Below, piece by piece: positions 7,409-14,911 of a DNA stretch of 17,227 bases. The position numbers and the translations under genes are program-made. How positions within the stretch are numbered: position 1 is the first letter of the stretch; every line of letters begins with the position of its first letter. The notes under the pieces were generated by a model. The model saw only the letters and a list, made by a program, of their open reading frames with translations. It was not told where the DNA came from and did not search any database. Source of the stretch: an uncultured Bacilli bacterium (GTDB lineage Bacteria; Bacillota_I; Bacilli_A; RF39; UBA660); the NCBI GenBank assembly GCA_910586195.1, contig CAJUHO010000025.1, positions 1-17,227 on the forward strand, in the 5' to 3' direction.

Positions 7409-8164
7409 ATGAATAAGAAAATGTCAATTTTAGGAGTTTTATTGATGGCTGTTGTGGTAACTAGTTATTCAGTAAGTGGAACTTACGCTAAATATGTATC
7501 TTCTGTTTCTGTTGCAGATGAAGCAAGAGTTGCTAAATGGCAAATCGGGTTATCAGAAGATTCTATGAAGAATATGGATTTATTCCAAAATTCATATAAT
7601 TATGGCTCAAATGGTGTTGTAGTTAAAGCACTAGATGATGCTAGATTAGTTGCCCCTGGTACAAAAGGTCAATATACATTTGCTCTTACAGGTATTATTG
7701 AAACAAATTATACTATTGATGTAGCTATAGTTGATGAAAATACTGGTAATACAGTTGTTCTTACAGAACAAGAACTTGATCCAACTGCTACAACAAATGA
7801 GCTTGTGCATAATCCAATTAAATTCTATTTAGATAGTGATTCTAATGTAGATATTGATACAGTTACTGCTGATAAGTTAATGACTTTCGATGAATTAAAA
7901 GTAGCTTTAACAAATCTATACAAAGATGTAGATGGAAACAAGATCGTTTATGGACCAGGTGAGGTTAACAAAACTGATACAACATATACTATCTATTGGA
8001 AATGGGATTTCCATACTGATGATGCTACTGATGAATTAGATACTAAGTTAGGTAATTTAATCGCAGCTGATGAAACTAGTAAGACAGTTAAATTAGGACT
8101 TAAGATAACTGCTCAACAAACTCAAGAAAAAGTTACAGCTAGTACAACAACTGAAACTCCATAG
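7409..8164 (+). CDS. TasA/camelysin-like fibre subunit 1, SipW-dependent
   Basis: A 251-aa exported protein and probable major fibre subunit. The frame can be read from a GTG at 7400, but that codon sits inside the ribosome-binding site AAAGGAGGTG (7393-7402); ATG 7409 at ideal spacing is the start. A short basic N-terminus and hydrophobic segment (about 6-24) end in GTYAKY (24-29), followed by ADEARVAKW. This is the SipW-type signal seen in TasA and camelysin precursors, with cleavage expected near residues 27-28. The mature part is Cys-free, beta-rich and acidic, and carries the family's late signature YWKWDF, DELDTKLG and a final L-G-L-K-I-T strand. The Thr-rich tail is unstructured. Two stem-loops after the stop may boost its share of the transcript. 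TasA-like identity is confident at family level; fibre formation is inferred. Confidence 0.88.
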   Translation: MNKKMSILGVLLMAVVVTSYSVSGTYAKYVSSVSVADEARVAKWQIGLSEDSMKNMDLFQNSYNYGSNGVVVKALDDARLVAPGTKGQYTFALTGIIETNYTIDVAIVDENTGNTVVLTEQELDPTATTNELVHNPIKFYLDSDSNVDIDTVTADKLMTFDELKVALTNLYKDVDGNKIVYGPGEVNKTDTTYTIYWKWDFHTDDATDELDTKLGNLIAADETSKTVKLGLKITAQQTQEKVTASTTTETP

Positions 8165-8181
8165 TTTCCAGGATAGAAATG

Positions 8182-8232
8182 GGAAGTTAATTTAACTTCC
8201 AAATAAGCCTATGAATTTCATGGGCTTATTTG
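8182..8232 (+). terminator. Double stem-loop after fibre subunit 1
   Basis: GGAAGTTAATTTAACTTCC (8182-8200) is a perfect palindrome. It abuts a second hairpin with a 14-bp stem (8200-8213 with 8219-8232, one G-T pair) closed by AATTT. Neither is followed by a T-run, so a partial terminator or mRNA-stabilising element within the operon fits better than a full stop. Confidence 0.6.
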
Positions 8233-8266
8233 GGAACTAAATTTTGGACCAGAAAGGGGAGAGAGT

Positions 8267-10168
8267 GTGGAAAAGTATGTAAAAGACAAAAAAGAAGAAG
8301 AAGAAAAAGAAAATAGTAAGAAAATAATTTTGTTGATTGTATTGGTTATCATACTTCTTTCACTAATTACTAGCTGTAGTTGTACATCTCAGTTTTTTGG
8401 TAGAATGGGTGATTTTTTACCTGATAGTATTAACAATTTATTTCGAAATGAGGAAGATCATTCTATTGGTGATGGTACTAACGATGAAGAGACTATTTTG
8501 GAACAAGAATTGGAGTTAGATGCTAAAAGTTTAGAGATGTCTTTGGATGATCCTGATGCAAAGATAAGTTTTACTTATAAAAATATAAATCCTAAGAAAT
8601 TTACATGTTCAACTAGTGATGCTTCAGTGGCAACTTGTTATGTTAAAAATGGATATGTTGTTGTAATTCCTAAAACAGCTGGTTTTGTGAAAGTTATGTT
8701 ACAGGCTAAAACAAACGGTAAAAAATTTGAATCAAGTTCAAAGGTTACTATAACTGATTCCGCTCAAAATAATGCTATTACAAATAATAACAATAATAAT
8801 AATAATCCGAATAATAACCTTCGTCCTACTTATCCTAATAATAACAACGGTACTGGAAATAATAATAGTAATTCTGGTACAAGTGGTGGAAATGGTAACA
8901 ACGGTGGTGGTAATACTGGGGGAAATACTGGAGAAGGTGGAAATAAGCCTGGAGATGATACAGATTACCATTTATATACATATAAGCAAAAATATGATAT
9001 GAGTTATGTTAATGGTTTTGGTGAAAGTAGTATTATTTTGAATACCAATTTATTTAATAATAAATCTGTTGATGTAGTGGATGCTACTAATAAAAAGGTA
9101 TTGCAGTTATGCTCTAACGATAAAAACTATTGTGTAAATCTTACGGTGGATTCTAAACAGGATGAAGGTAATATTGAAATTATGTATGTTGGAAATAAAT
9201 CCGGCCCTACTTCCCTTCCATTTCAAATTGTGGCAAATTCCACTGGAAAGTCAATTATACATGTTTCGGGAGTTGCTAATAATAATACTTTTATAAATTT
9301 TGATATAGAAATAGATATTGATGAGAAGTATATTGTTACAATTAGTGCTAATGGAGGTACTTTTAATACATTCACGACTGAGTATCAATTTAGAGTTTCT
9401 GATAACGAAGAAATTGATTTGTCTAAGTATGATGAACCTTATAAATTAAATGAGGAAGAATGTAAGTATTATCAGTTTAAGGGTTATAGTAGAACGCCAG
9501 ATGGTGTGGTTGAATATAATAGAAATGATAAAAATATTATTCGTGATATAAAAGGTGATTTAACTTTATATGCTGTTTATTCTTCTGAATCTATTCCAGT
9601 AGATGAGACAATGTTTAAGAAAACTTTGTGGTTAACAGATGTAGCATTATTTCATAATTCAGAATATAGTAATTCAGAAAAAGAAGATAAGGTAATTTAT
9701 CCTGGGGCCACTGGTACATATATTATGAACTTAAAGAATGAGAGTTCTAATAAGGTAACTGTTACTGGTATGACCTTAAAGGAAAATACTGTTTGTGTAT
9801 CAGAAGATCGTTGTTTAAATATGGGATATATAATTAAGCATTCTAGAGATACTTCAAATAATTGGAATTATTATTATGGTGATGAAAATAGCAAATACTG
9901 GATTCTTCATTCTCATGATAATACTCAGAAATTGTCGTATGAAAAATTCCAATCTGATATTGAATTTAATGATAGAAAAATTGAAATTGAGCCTAATGAA
10001 ACGATTATGATTTCAGTATTCTGGAAATGGGAAGAAGTAGATGACAAATTAGATACTGAAATTGGGAATCATGCCGCAGAGAAAATTACGAATGAAACAA
10101 TTAATGATATATATAGTATATCTATAGGAATTAATTTTGATACAAAAAATAATTCATGTCCTAAGTAG
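8267..10168 (+). CDS. Membrane-tethered multidomain protein with C-terminal TasA-like domain (candidate fibre anchor)
   Basis: A 633-aa protein starting at GTG after AAAGGGGA. A highly charged N-terminus (KDKKEEEEKENSKK) precedes a hydrophobic segment (20-36) ending in L-I-T-S-Cys37, which could be a lipobox; otherwise it is an uncleaved membrane anchor. Domains in order: an Ig-like (Big-type) domain with a Cys pair (about 85-165), an Asn/Gly-rich flexible linker (about 168-233), a second beta-rich module (235-352), an InlB B-repeat/Flg_new-like domain (353-440: VTISANGGTF to TLYAVY), and a TasA-like domain (448-630) with YPGATGTYIMNL, VFWKWEEVDD, KLDTEIGNHAAE and YSISIGI. The last motifs match the same region of the subunit encoded at 7409. 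It has no T-Y-A-K-Y signal, so it need not be cut by SipW. It is inferred to tether or nucleate the fibre at the cell surface, in the manner of TapA or a pilus base. Confidence 0.82.
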   Translation: MEKYVKDKKEEEEKENSKKIILLIVLVIILLSLITSCSCTSQFFGRMGDFLPDSINNLFRNEEDHSIGDGTNDEETILEQELELDAKSLEMSLDDPDAKISFTYKNINPKKFTCSTSDASVATCYVKNGYVVVIPKTAGFVKVMLQAKTNGKKFESSSKVTITDSAQNNAITNNNNNNNNPNNNLRPTYPNNNNGTGNNNSNSGTSGGNGNNGGGNTGGNTGEGGNKPGDDTDYHLYTYKQKYDMSYVNGFGESSIILNTNLFNNKSVDVVDATNKKVLQLCSNDKNYCVNLTVDSKQDEGNIEIMYVGNKSGPTSLPFQIVANSTGKSIIHVSGVANNNTFINFDIEIDIDEKYIVTISANGGTFNTFTTEYQFRVSDNEEIDLSKYDEPYKLNEEECKYYQFKGYSRTPDGVVEYNRNDKNIIRDIKGDLTLYAVYSSESIPVDETMFKKTLWLTDVALFHNSEYSNSEKEDKVIYPGATGTYIMNLKNESSNKVTVTGMTLKENTVCVSEDRCLNMGYIIKHSRDTSNNWNYYYGDENSKYWILHSHDNTQKLSYEKFQSDIEFNDRKIEIEPNETIMISVFWKWEEVDDKLDTEIGNHAAEKITNETINDIYSISIGINFDTKNNSCPK

Positions 10169-10187
10169 TTGGTAGATAGGTGTTGAA

Positions 10188-10757
10188 ATGAAGATAATTA
10201 AAAGGATTGTTTTCATTCTTGTTTCTCTCTTTTTTCTATTATTACTTAGTTATAATGTATATAAATTTGTATGTGTAAATATCTTAAAAAAGGAAATTGT
10301 TACTATTAATGGTTATGTTGCCTTTGATGTTGTTTCTGGATCTATGGAACCTACTATTCATATAGGTGATATGATTATTGTAGATACAAAAATAAAAAAG
10401 TATAAAAAGGGTGACATTGTAACATTTTATGATTCAGAGGGATCATTAGTAACACATAGAATTCTTTCTATTAATAAAAAAGAAATGATTACAAAGGGTG
10501 ATAATAATAACATCGAAGATAAGCCAGTTGCTGTAAAAAATATCGTAGGTAAATTTGTTTATAAAGTACCAAAAGGTCAAAGAATTATTTCATCATTGAA
10601 AAGTCCATTGATTATGACCTTAATTTTAATAAATGGTGTATTATTCTGTATCTTTGTAAGCATTGATCGACATGGTAATCTAGTTTTAGATGAAGAGGAA
10701 AAAGAATATGAAGAATTCAAAGAGTATTTAAATATAAAAAATGAGAAGAATAAGTAG
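10188..10757 (+). CDS. sipW: SipW-type signal peptidase I (peptidase 2 of the cluster)
   Basis: A 189-aa membrane signal peptidase. A transmembrane segment (about 7-28) precedes DVVSGSMEPTIHIGD with nucleophile Ser52. VTHRI supplies the catalytic His90 and TKGDNNN the conserved Asp105. A second membrane segment lies at about 139-160, followed by an acidic cytoplasmic tail (DEEEKEYEEFKEY). The Ser-His dyad puts it in the same subfamily as the peptidase at 6708, but sequence outside the motifs differs strongly, so it is not a recent duplicate. ATG 10188 follows AGGTG at 5 bases. The next gene begins within 10 bases, so it is probably coupled to the second TasA-like subunit and may be dedicated to it. 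Confidence 0.92.
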   Translation: MKIIKRIVFILVSLFFLLLLSYNVYKFVCVNILKKEIVTINGYVAFDVVSGSMEPTIHIGDMIIVDTKIKKYKKGDIVTFYDSEGSLVTHRILSINKKEMITKGDNNNIEDKPVAVKNIVGKFVYKVPKGQRIISSLKSPLIMTLILINGVLFCIFVSIDRHGNLVLDEEEKEYEEFKEYLNIKNEKNK

Positions 10758-10766
10758 GTGAATATA

Positions 10767-11423
10767 ATGAAAGGATTATTACAGAGTAAGAAATTTAAGA
10801 AAAGTTTAGGTAAGTGGTTACTGATGTATGTATTGTGTATGGGTGTTTTTACTACTGTAATAACCTACTCTAAATATATTTCTAATATGTTAAGCTCTGG
10901 TGGAGAAGCAAGAGTTTCAAAATTTAATGTTAATCTTAAATTTTGTGATGATGAAAAGTGTGAAAATACTAATACTGAAAAGCATGAGGCAACAAAGGTA
11001 CGACCATCTAGTAATATGAGTTATTATTTTGCTGTAGATACTACTCAATTGGAAGTAAATGCTGATTTGATTCTTACAGTTACAGCAGATAGACATTTTA
11101 AAATTGATAAAATAGAAGAAATTACTAATGATGGTTATGAAGAGATTAAAAGTATTAGTAAGAATAGTAGTGTTGGAGATACTGCAAGTATTACTAATAA
11201 AGTAATTGCTGGCGATAGTGAAATGAAAAAATATAAAGTAACAGTTAGTTATAACGATGAAGTTATTGATTATAATCGTGAAAACTGCAAATCACTTAGT
11301 GGTGATTGCAAGGTAGTAAATGGTGTAATTAAGAATGGTACTGATTTACCACGTTATATATTTAATGAGAAGCAAGTTTTCGATGTGTTAAAAGTTGGTT
11401 ATTCAGCTGTTCAAACTAGATAG
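10767..11423 (+). CDS. TasA/camelysin-like exported subunit 2, SipW-dependent
   Basis: A 218-aa exported protein. GTG 10758 is in frame, but ATG 10767 sits 5 bases after AGGTGA and is preferred. A basic N-terminus (KKFKKSLGK), a hydrophobic segment (17-32) and TYSKY (33-37), then GGEARVSKF, give the SipW-type signal also seen in the subunit at 7409 (TYAKY, DEARVAKW). The mature part is mostly beta and contains two local Cys pairs, CDDEKC and CKSLSGDC, which would form small disulfide loops. The late W-K-W/D-T-x-L-G signature of subunit 1 is not seen, so this is a shorter, divergent member, perhaps a minor or tip subunit. It lies between peptidase 2 and the unknown exported protein. Confidence 0.75.
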   Translation: MKGLLQSKKFKKSLGKWLLMYVLCMGVFTTVITYSKYISNMLSSGGEARVSKFNVNLKFCDDEKCENTNTEKHEATKVRPSSNMSYYFAVDTTQLEVNADLILTVTADRHFKIDKIEEITNDGYEEIKSISKNSSVGDTASITNKVIAGDSEMKKYKVTVSYNDEVIDYNRENCKSLSGDCKVVNGVIKNGTDLPRYIFNEKQVFDVLKVGYSAVQTR

Positions 11424-11438
11424 AAAGGATAGATGGAA

Positions 11439-13028
11439 ATGGGAATGAATAATAATAAGAAAATGATTAAAGTTGTTATTTATGCTTTATTTGTTTTAGT
11501 TAGTATTGGATTTACTAGTTTTCCCAAAACATATTCTTCTTTTTCATATAAAGATGATGATGTTTTAGTTTATAGAACACAACTTTATAATTTATATGAT
11601 GAGTATTCTATGAAGTTGGAATTGTCTACGATTGATTCTGCACAATTTAGATTTTCTTTCAAGCCAAATTCAGCTGTTTCGAAAAGCGAAAAGGATAAGT
11701 ATGATGTATCAATTCCAGAAGGTTGTACCCTTGTTAAGGCTACGAAAGCGGGAGTACCACTTGATGTTGATAAACAGTCTCGTTCTCTTACTTTCTCTTA
11801 TGATGTAGGTTCTGATAGAGATGGTGTTAATTTAATATATATAACTTGTCCAATTGGTGCTAATAGTGATTCTATCGAGTTTATATCTAATATTAATGAA
11901 ACTGTTGGTGAAGAGGATAGTAAAGAAGCATTTTTATATATTCAATATAGTTATAAGGAAAAATATGACGATTATCTAGAACATGTTAATTCGGTAGATA
12001 CTAGTAAACAGTTTTCTGGTTCTGATGATTTATATAATAAATTTAAGGAATGGATTACTAGTTATGGTCGTTATATTGGCTATGAACGTGAGATATGGGA
12101 TTATGTTAGACATGTCTATCCTGATGAAAATGCACTAAAAGATTCTAAGAATTTCAATGTTTTACCAGGATTTAGTATTGAATATAGTAATAAAGAAGAT
12201 GAGTATACGTTTAATATTTTAAGTAACTTCCTTGGTTATGCTAGAACATATGACTATAATCAGGATGCTTCAACGGATAATATATTCTTATATTTCTCTA
12301 CTAAATCGAAAGGTGAATTGGATTTAGCATTGAAAAATTATTTGAAAATATACGTATATCCAGATAATCAGGAAGCTGTTCAGATGGTTTATGATTATAT
12401 TTATAGAAATAATCGAATTTACTCTGTTATTTTTGAGAATAATAAGATTTCTGGATTACAATTAAAAGAATATCAAGAGAAGAATACATGTAGTAAAGTA
12501 TTAATCGATAAGGCAACTATATTTAGTACAGCTGCTTCTTATGCCAAGGGTATACCACATATTGCTTTTGGTAGTCCACAGACAATGTTAACGAGTTTTC
12601 AAAGTGGTTTGATATCAGTATATAAAGATATCCCTGAAACTATTTTGAAGGAGATATATTTCAGATCAGACATACAAGCTTCTGTTACGAAAAATAATAC
12701 TGGGACTACTCCTAAATCATTTGTAGATTACTTTATTCATCCAAATGGTTCACGTTATTTACTTATTAAAGTATCATCTGATATAGAAAGAGCTTCAGGT
12801 TATAATGCTGTAGTGATTACCCCATTTGCAGTTCCAAGTGGAATGGAAATTACATTTGAAAATACTAATGAAAATGTTTTGACCGTTAAGATTATACATA
12901 CATCTAAGTCTAGTGTTATGCAAACAGCTGATGATTTAAGTGATTACTTTAAAAAGTCTTATGAAGATTTGAAAGTTCTTACTAATACTAGCAATGAGTA
13001 TTCGGTACAGTTTACGATTAGAAAATAA
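11439..13028 (+). CDS. Large exported protein of unknown family, last gene of the fibre cluster
   Basis: A 529-aa protein. Three in-frame ATGs lie close together (11433, 11439, 11445); 11439 is 9 bases after AAAGGA and is preferred. A basic N-terminus and hydrophobic segment (about 11-28) lead to PKTYSSFSYKDDD, a weak version of the T-Y-S-K-Y signal of its neighbours, so SipW processing is plausible. The mature part is mixed and has no recognisable domain. An early region resembles an extracellular beta-domain (about 40-150), and the middle contains YGRYIGYEREIWDYVRHVYP. The last 170 residues include FGSPQTMLTSFQSG and FVDYFIHPNGSRYLLIKVSS. There is no C-terminal anchor or LPXTG. The gap to the preceding gene is about 15 bases and a strong terminator follows, so it belongs to the same transcript. 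Function is unknown; a fibre-associated secreted protein is inferred. Confidence 0.75.
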   Translation: MGMNNNKKMIKVVIYALFVLVSIGFTSFPKTYSSFSYKDDDVLVYRTQLYNLYDEYSMKLELSTIDSAQFRFSFKPNSAVSKSEKDKYDVSIPEGCTLVKATKAGVPLDVDKQSRSLTFSYDVGSDRDGVNLIYITCPIGANSDSIEFISNINETVGEEDSKEAFLYIQYSYKEKYDDYLEHVNSVDTSKQFSGSDDLYNKFKEWITSYGRYIGYEREIWDYVRHVYPDENALKDSKNFNVLPGFSIEYSNKEDEYTFNILSNFLGYARTYDYNQDASTDNIFLYFSTKSKGELDLALKNYLKIYVYPDNQEAVQMVYDYIYRNNRIYSVIFENNKISGLQLKEYQEKNTCSKVLIDKATIFSTAASYAKGIPHIAFGSPQTMLTSFQSGLISVYKDIPETILKEIYFRSDIQASVTKNNTGTTPKSFVDYFIHPNGSRYLLIKVSSDIERASGYNAVVITPFAVPSGMEITFENTNENVLTVKIIHTSKSSVMQTADDLSDYFKKSYEDLKVLTNTSNEYSVQFTIRK

Positions 13029-13063
13029 AAAATACTAGCATAAATAAATTGCTAGTATTTTTT
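13027..13063. terminator. Bidirectional intrinsic terminator between fibre cluster and prsW-like gene
   Basis: AAAAAATACTAGCA (13027-13040) pairs with TGCTAGTATTTTTT (13050-13063, the first T included) around a short AT loop. T-runs on both strands let it stop the rightward fibre transcript and the leftward protease transcript. Confidence 0.9.
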
Positions 13064-13083
13064 ATAGATATGTTTATAAATCA

Positions 13084-13779
13084 TTATGATGATAACTTAT
13101 TTGAAAAATTCATATCAACATCAGATGAATTGTTTATAGTTTTGAATGCTAATATATATAATGAAATAATAAATAAAATGAAAATGATATATAAAGCACT
13201 ATTTTCGCTAATTAAGCAGTAGTTATATATTCCGTGTAAAATTGTAGGAATTAAAATACTAAATAGTTTGTTAATTCTTCCTTGTTTTTTTCTTTTTTTA
13301 CTGTAATACATTTTTGCAAGTCCTAAATAATATCCCATATATATGGCAAAGAATGCATGACCAGGGACAGATATTATCGCTCTTAATAGGGATGCTGTAA
13401 TTCCATAATTGAATGAGTATCCAACATTTTCAACAAATGCAAATCCAAGGGATACAAATATACTATATACGATAGCATCAAACTTATAATCAAATTCTTT
13501 ATTATTCCATGTAATAATATATATACAAATCCACTTGCATAACTCTTCTATAAAGGCAATTTCAATAAATGAGTTATATATATTATTATTTATATTTATA
13601 ATACTTTTTGATGTTTGAGATATTACTAAAACTATTGCTGTAGATAATACTCCAGCTATGAAAAGTTTTAATAGTAGTGAAACTGGTTCTTTCTCAATTT
13701 TGTCCTTATCAAATGTGAATTTTAAAAAAAATGTAATTGGAATAATTGTTATAATCATTAAAATAAAGTTTTCAAACAT
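13084..13779 (-). CDS. prsW: PrsW-family intramembrane metalloprotease
   Basis: A 231-aa polytopic membrane protein on the minus strand, with ATG at 13779-13777 after AGGAGGG. The hallmarks of PrsW/CAAX-protease-like enzymes are all present and in order: KEP near the first loop (30-32), EELCK (Glu78, Glu79, Lys82), FAFVENVGY (Glu117, Asn118), VPGHAFF (His141) and LHGIYN (His182). The two Glu and two His residues would bind the active-site metal within the membrane. Seven to eight hydrophobic segments match the family. In Bacillus subtilis PrsW makes the first cut in the anti-sigma factor RsiW; no sigma/anti-sigma pair is visible here, so the substrate is unknown. It converges on the fibre cluster and has its own promoter region, so co-regulation is possible but not shown. 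The gene symbol denotes family only. Confidence 0.85.
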   Translation of the reverse strand: MFENFILMIITIIPITFFLKFTFDKDKIEKEPVSLLLKLFIAGVLSTAIVLVISQTSKSIININNNIYNSFIEIAFIEELCKWICIYIITWNNKEFDYKFDAIVYSIFVSLGFAFVENVGYSFNYGITASLLRAIISVPGHAFFAIYMGYYLGLAKMYYSKKRKKQGRINKLFSILIPTILHGIYNYCLISENSALYIIFILFIISLYILAFKTINNSSDVDMNFSNKLSS

Positions 13780-13808
13780 AGAATCCCTCCTAATTATATG
13801 GTATCATA

Positions 13809-13827
13809 TTACACATCGGAAGTGTAA
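13809..13827. promoter_or_regulatory. Dyad TTACAC-N7-GTGTAA upstream of the prsW-like gene
   Basis: TTACAC (13809-13814) and GTGTAA (13822-13827) form a perfect 6-bp inverted repeat around 7 bases, about 30 bases before the protease start and next to a TATGAT-like box on the minus strand. It could be a repressor site. No matching regulator is in the window. Confidence 0.35.
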
Positions 13828-13965
13828 ATGTTATACTATATATTGTGTAAATTATATGTAAATAAATGAATATTATATCATTGTAATATATAAGAATTTA
13901 TAATTTTTATTATATTACTTATGTAAAATGGAAAGGATTATAAGAAATGTTTTTTTGTAAAAATA

Positions 13966-13974
13966 TGGTATTAT
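13966..13974 (+). promoter_or_regulatory. Extended -10 promoter for the 226-aa protein
   Basis: TGG followed by TATTAT (13969-13974) is an extended -10 element with no good -35. Transcription would begin near 13981, so the ribosome-binding site AGGTGA (13981-13986) would lie at the very 5' end of the mRNA. Confidence 0.45.
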
Positions 13975-13990
13975 ATATTTAGGTGATTAT

Positions 13991-14671
13991 ATGGCTAGTA
14001 GAATGGAGAAATATTATAATCAGCGATCCCGTATTGCAAGTCGAAGCTATAGAAATCAATTATTATATCAGGAATTGGACTCTTTTCAGGATGATGATTC
14101 ATTTATTTCATCATTTGACGAAGAGGAGAGATTAAGAAATGAGAGTATAAATACTCAATCCGGTATTTATGATGATTATCGGCAATTGCAAGAACGTTCT
14201 ATGATTTTAGAGAGTGATTTGGGGAATCGCTTATTAGAAAGACAAAAGAATAAGTATTATGATATGAATGGAATTGATTACCAATTCTTACATGATGTAC
14301 GTGCGAGACAACAATATATGAAAAAAATTAATTCAGAAGAGGCAAAACGAATTGAAGAATTAATTACAACTATAACTGATACTAGTCGATTGAGTAAAAT
14401 AAATGCTAAAGAATTAGATAAATTAAAGTGTTTTGATGCAACGAAACAAAATAAATATCAAAATGATATAGAAATTATAACGCAGGGTTCAAAAGTTTTT
14501 GATAGTAAGAAAATAGAAGATAAGGATTTAAAGGATTTTAATGAGTTTGTTACAACTTTTAATAATGATGAGAAAAGAAAAGATAATTTAAAATTAAAAG
14601 TTTTAGTTGGTCTTATTATTATCATTATTACATTTGTTATCATATTTTTGATATACAAAGATATTAAATAG
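13991..14671 (+). CDS. Tail-anchored protein of unknown family
   Basis: A 226-aa protein with ATG after AGGTGA at 4-5 bases. The first 190 residues are hydrophilic, rich in Arg, Gln, Glu and Asp, with several stretches likely to form helices or coiled coil (for example NRLLERQKNKYY and SEEAKRIEELITT). A single hydrophobic segment lies at about 202-222 and ends in YKDIK, so the protein should sit in the membrane by its C-terminus with the bulk in the cytoplasm. There is no signal peptide, catalytic motif or known domain that I can recognise. It is a single-gene transcript: its own promoter upstream, a terminator directly downstream. It lies between the protease gene and the recombinase relic, so it could be host or element cargo. 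Function unknown. Confidence 0.75.
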   Translation: MASRMEKYYNQRSRIASRSYRNQLLYQELDSFQDDDSFISSFDEEERLRNESINTQSGIYDDYRQLQERSMILESDLGNRLLERQKNKYYDMNGIDYQFLHDVRARQQYMKKINSEEAKRIEELITTITDTSRLSKINAKELDKLKCFDATKQNKYQNDIEIITQGSKVFDSKKIEDKDLKDFNEFVTTFNNDEKRKDNLKLKVLVGLIIIIITFVIIFLIYKDIK

Positions 14672-14693
14672 TTTTTGTACAATAAGTGATAAA

Positions 14694-14722
14694 AAAGATA
14701 GAAGAAAGTCTATCTCTTTTTG
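14694..14722 (+). terminator. Intrinsic terminator after the tail-anchored protein gene
   Basis: AGATAGA (14696-14702) pairs with TCTATCT (14709-14715) around AGAAAG, preceded by a run of A and followed by CTTTTT. Confidence 0.8.
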
Positions 14723-14753
14723 TATGTATTGTTAATTATAGTCATAAATTTAA

Positions 14754-14904
14754 GTGGAGGGAAAAGTAGCAGTCTATATTAGAATTTCAAAGGATGACGC
14801 ATGATATTGAAAATAGTAAAATAAATTGTGTTATTACTAAGGATACTTCTAGTTTGGAAAAGTAATTTACTGAAAGAGGAGTTTAAATAAAAGTTTTTTA
14901 AGGT
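14754..14904 (+). pseudogene. Serine recombinase relic (internal deletion, stops)
   Basis: A GTG after a plausible leader opens VEGKVAVYIRISKDDA and then meets TGA at 14802. This is the N-terminal strand of a serine recombinase including its Y-x-R-x-S nucleophile motif. The next frame (from 14794) reads THDIENSKINCVITKDTSSL, then stops at 14863 and goes on as FTERGV. This is the region around the TKDMSRLGR motif, with Arg to Ser and Gly to Glu changes. The recombinase at 890 has DIEHGVINCVITKDMSRLGR in the same place. About 45 residues between the two blocks are missing and everything after about residue 100 is gone. The remnant ends directly before the yabG fragment. It is dead, and is not a copy of either intact recombinase in the window. 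Confidence 0.75.
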
Positions 14905-14911
14905 TACTTAA

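Noticed and set aside
8738..9002. Open frames on both strands rich in Ile, Val and Thr
   Set aside because: They are shadows of the Asn/Gly-rich linker of the 633-aa protein; AAT repeats read as ATA or ATT in other phases.
13658..13861. Plus-strand 67-aa frame opposite the prsW-like gene start
   Set aside because: It is antisense to a well-supported gene and has no ribosome-binding site.
14754..14904. Relic as a decayed copy of one of the two intact recombinases in the window
   Set aside because: Its preserved blocks (AVYIRISKDDA, HDIENSKINC) differ from both, so it comes from another recombinase.
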